From a virus: a stretch of 21,185 bases of DNA. Within the stretch, counting starts at the first letter, position 1. Each line of letters begins with the position of its first letter. The notes under the pieces are model-generated. The model was not told where the DNA came from, ran no database searches, and was given only the letters and a program-made list of their open reading frames with translations. The position numbers and the translations under genes are program-made. The stretch spans positions 1-21,185 of the IMG/VR virus record IMGVR_UViG_3300029986_000089; one strand, given 5' to 3'. Shown in pieces: positions 19,394 through 21,185 of the stretch.

Positions 19394-20419
19394 TTAAACC
19401 GTAGTCAGCAACTCCGCCCCATCAGTAGCCCATTGATTGATAACCTTGGGATTGCGTATCCCTTCCCAAAATGCCTGCTTTGCCACCAATCCCGCCCCAT
19501 ACTCGCTTGACTCCACTTGCCGCATGGGATTGTTACCACGGGAACTGGTATGAGTATAATAATCAGTCACCGCTGACATCATATCACTCACATCATTGCC
19601 ATCATTCCCCCGCCCCGATTTAAACAGGGTTTCCAACGTCGTAACCGTATTACGAGTACGACTCGAAAGCTTCTCAGGCTCCGAATTGCGAGTCAAAAAC
19701 CCGGCGAATATGTCACGGGCATCCGTCAAACTGACAGATACTTGCGACAGTTTTTCAAACTCAATTTGAAACTCCCCCTGTACCCCCACGGCCTTGTCAA
19801 TTAACTTGGCAATCTCAGGCAACTTCAACGTAGCATTCTTCGTGTGCCGTTGCCGGACCGATATGTCATCGCTGGCGGTGTCCAAATTATTATCATCCTT
19901 CCCCGCCTTGTTTTCAACCGCAAACAAATTCATTGAAAATGTATTGTCACACACAACACACGTGTTTGACGTGTTTACCCATAATACCGATGACTTGTCA
20001 TGCCCATTCCCAAAATTCAGAAAAGCAGAAAATTCCCTCCCCGCCGCCTGAAACTTCTCCATTCCCTGTAACTCAATCGAAAGAAATACCCTCCCACGAT
20101 TCCGGGTGCTCCCAACAGATACTATCTTATGACTTGTCCCAGAAATGGACATCTTCACCAATTCCAAAAATAAAGCATTGGTAATCGGTTGAAACGTATT
20201 GGGATTATACGGCTTCCCAATTTCCAACCCCGCCACGTCACTCGCTTCCAATACAGAATACTTGCTCGGCTCCCCACGCTTGAAAAGTGGCACCGGCACC
20301 AAATCCCATTTCTTCAAATAATTGTCCTCCAATGTAATTGTAGGACGAACATCCGTCTTCCCATGCCATGCCATCACTGTCCCCTCATGAATGTCATATT
20401 GTTCAATTTTGTCTGCCAT
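19394..20419 (-). CDS. DUF932 phage/plasmid-like protein, 341 aa
   Basis: The DUF932 core is recognisable: VSVGSTRNRGRVFLSIELQG (100-119), EFSAFLNFGNGHDKSSVLWV (129-148) and TCVVCDNTFSMNL (153-165), matching the family's HDGS and RVVCxNTL regions. A C-terminal helical part follows. DUF932 proteins are common on phages and conjugative plasmids; the function is not established. TTGACA (20484-20489), 16 bp, TATTGT (20462-20467) gives a leader of about 36 bases without a Shine-Dalgarno. It is the largest gene in the window, followed by a clean terminator and lying beside the iteron-like region. Confidence 0.9.
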   Translation of the reverse strand: MADKIEQYDIHEGTVMAWHGKTDVRPTITLEDNYLKKWDLVPVPLFKRGEPSKYSVLEASDVAGLEIGKPYNPNTFQPITNALFLELVKMSISGTSHKIVSVGSTRNRGRVFLSIELQGMEKFQAAGREFSAFLNFGNGHDKSSVLWVNTSNTCVVCDNTFSMNLFAVENKAGKDDNNLDTASDDISVRQRHTKNATLKLPEIAKLIDKAVGVQGEFQIEFEKLSQVSVSLTDARDIFAGFLTRNSEPEKLSSRTRNTVTTLETLFKSGRGNDGNDVSDMMSAVTDYYTHTSSRGNNPMRQVESSEYGAGLVAKQAFWEGIRNPKVINQWATDGAELLTTV

Positions 20420-20679
20420 AATCTTTATTCGGTTAATTGTTTCAGTTCTATCAACACCTAAACAATAACAGATTTATTTCAAATGTCAAATAAATCTTTT
20501 CTTCTTTCCCATTCTAGAACATTTTCACCCTTTATTATAAATTCCCATCTTTTTATAATAATAGCCTTGACATCCTACTAGGGACTGCTTTTTACAGTGT
20601 GCCCGTAAACACTCACGTTTATAATGTACCAAATCCTATTATAAAAACAAAATAAAAAAACACTTTCTATAACTACCCA

Positions 20680-20745
20680 AATACTGCCCAGTATCTACCC
20701 ATCAAGCAAATACTGGATATTATTTACCCTAAATACTGGTATGTG
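20680..20745. repeat. Iteron-like ATACTGG cluster
   Basis: AAATACTGCCCAGTATCT (20679-20696), AAATACTGGATATTATTT (20708 on) and AAATACTGGTATG (20731 on) are three copies within 66 bp, spaced about 29 and 23 bp. The first is a near-perfect palindrome and the others keep the left half. Confidence 0.6.
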
Positions 20746-20899
20746 AATAAGTATTTAAATATCAATTTGGCTCGGTGAGATAAACACTTAAAAATAGTAT
20801 TTGCCCCATAAATCAAATCGGTGAAATATACAGTATTTACATATATGAATACAGTAATAAGTATAGTAAAGTAATCGGTGAATTGGCCTCTTTATTCAC

Positions 20900-20918
20900 G
20901 CCTCGCCTCTTCGAGGCT
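20900..20918 (-). terminator. Hairpin downstream of the 50-aa ORF
   Basis: GCCTCG (20900-20905) and CGAGGC (20912-20917) form a stem after the stop at 20943. No T-tract follows, so a terminator role is uncertain. Confidence 0.35.
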
Positions 20919-20942
20919 CGGCGATACTTGCTTAATCCATTT

Positions 20943-21095
20943 TCACATACCCCATAGATGCTCTCTAATGACACTATAATAGCATATCTTCAATTTTCCA
21001 TCCCACCATAGCGTCCACTCCACAAAATGCCCCATATAGCCATTACATACATAATAAACATGTTTGCCCGACGAGCGAAGCGAGGAGGGCATCAT
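20943..21095 (-). CDS. Small aromatic-rich protein, 50 aa, unknown
   Basis: The ORF reads MMPSSLRSSGKHVYYVCNGY and continues with MGHFVEWTLWWDGKLKICYY to a TGA. The W/Y/H pattern over residues 11-45 looks like real beta-sheet coding, while the first nine codons come from a GC-rich GCCC...GGGC palindromic segment, so the true start may be later or the gene may be fused or truncated here. No TTGACA promoter precedes it. The gene call is tentative. Confidence 0.5.
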   Translation of the reverse strand: MMPSSLRSSGKHVYYVCNGYMGHFVEWTLWWDGKLKICYYSVIREHLWGM

Positions 21096-21185
21096 AAATA
21101 CGTATGTATATGTTTGTTCCTATTAAAAAAGCATAGACATCTGTTTCACAAGTACGATGGGAAAACCATAGTGGGGCTTGGTGGG

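Larger units (their letters stand above)
20490..20942. other. AT-rich non-coding spacer, candidate origin or control region
   Basis: There is no convincing ORF on either strand. The stretch contains TTTATTATAAA-type AT palindromes (20530-20560) and a plus-strand TTGACA at 20567 with a weak TTTTTA 16 bp on and no gene behind it. It also contains a hairpin GGGACTG/CAGTgtgCCC (20581-20602), three ATACTGG repeats (20680-20740) and three TCGGTGA (20772, 20818, 20874). Such composition fits an origin or regulatory region, but no initiator gene is identified. Confidence 0.45.

Noticed and set aside
20567-20595. Plus-strand promoter in the right spacer
   Set aside because: TTGACA is present but the -10 (TTTTTA) is poor and no ORF or RNA structure with a terminator follows, so I did not list it as a promoter.

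Overview
The window looks like part of a large bacteriophage or phage-plasmid accessory region. It holds about 47 mostly tiny genes (46 to 341 codons), packed end to end and nearly all of unknown function. Two GIY-YIG homing endonucleases, a partial zinc-finger (HNH-type) ORF at the left edge, a mycobacteriophage gp88-like protein, a DUF932 phage/plasmid protein, a tRNA-like gene and a structured non-coding RNA support this. No virion, lysis or DNA polymerase genes are visible. The host cannot be named from sequence; the sigma70-type promoters only say it is bacterial.

Layout. 1-300: two minus-strand ORFs of homing-endonuclease flavour. 550-8200: minus-strand genes arranged as consecutive units. 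Each unit has one to three genes, most with their own promoter, then an intrinsic terminator, then a 40-100 bp palindromic intergenic element. 8394-10198: five plus-strand genes. 10220-10933: two minus-strand genes. 11036-12494: four plus-strand genes ending in a strong terminator, then a plus-strand GIY-YIG gene (12591-13268) that overlaps a minus gene tail to tail. 13222-15066: five minus-strand genes. 15067-15520: repeat-rich spacer. 15520-15745: a structured non-coding RNA with its own promoter and terminator. 15850-15969: an oversized tRNA-like gene. 15975-17569: four minus genes including the gp88-like protein. 17646-18371: a GIY-YIG/AP2 endonuclease overlapping the next minus gene. 18295-20419: three minus genes ending with DUF932. 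20490-21185: AT-rich spacer with iteron-like repeats and a small ORF at the edge.

How expression works. Almost every gene start has the same promoter: TTGACA, 16 bp, then an extended -10 of the form TGnTATnnT. In about 18 of them the ATG lies 5-8 bases after the -10, so the predicted transcription start is the A of ATG or within two bases of it. About 11 more have 9-11 bases. These mRNAs should be leaderless or nearly so, and Shine-Dalgarno sequences are absent from most starts. At eleven junctions the upstream gene's TGA stop lies inside the next TTGACA. A few genes (104 aa, 204 aa, Ala/Pro-rich 230 aa, DUF932) instead have A-rich leaders of about 35-55 bases.

Two sequence signals cut across gene boundaries. 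The first is the heptamer TCGGTGA, about 25 times on the plus strand against about 2 on the minus strand, whatever the gene direction. The second is a palindrome related to ATACTGGCCAGTAT in the intergenic elements, clustered near 20.7 kb. The most unusual points are the promoter/start fusion, the strand-polarised heptamer, the repeating palindromic element between units, and the pair of RNA genes at 15.5-16.0 kb.
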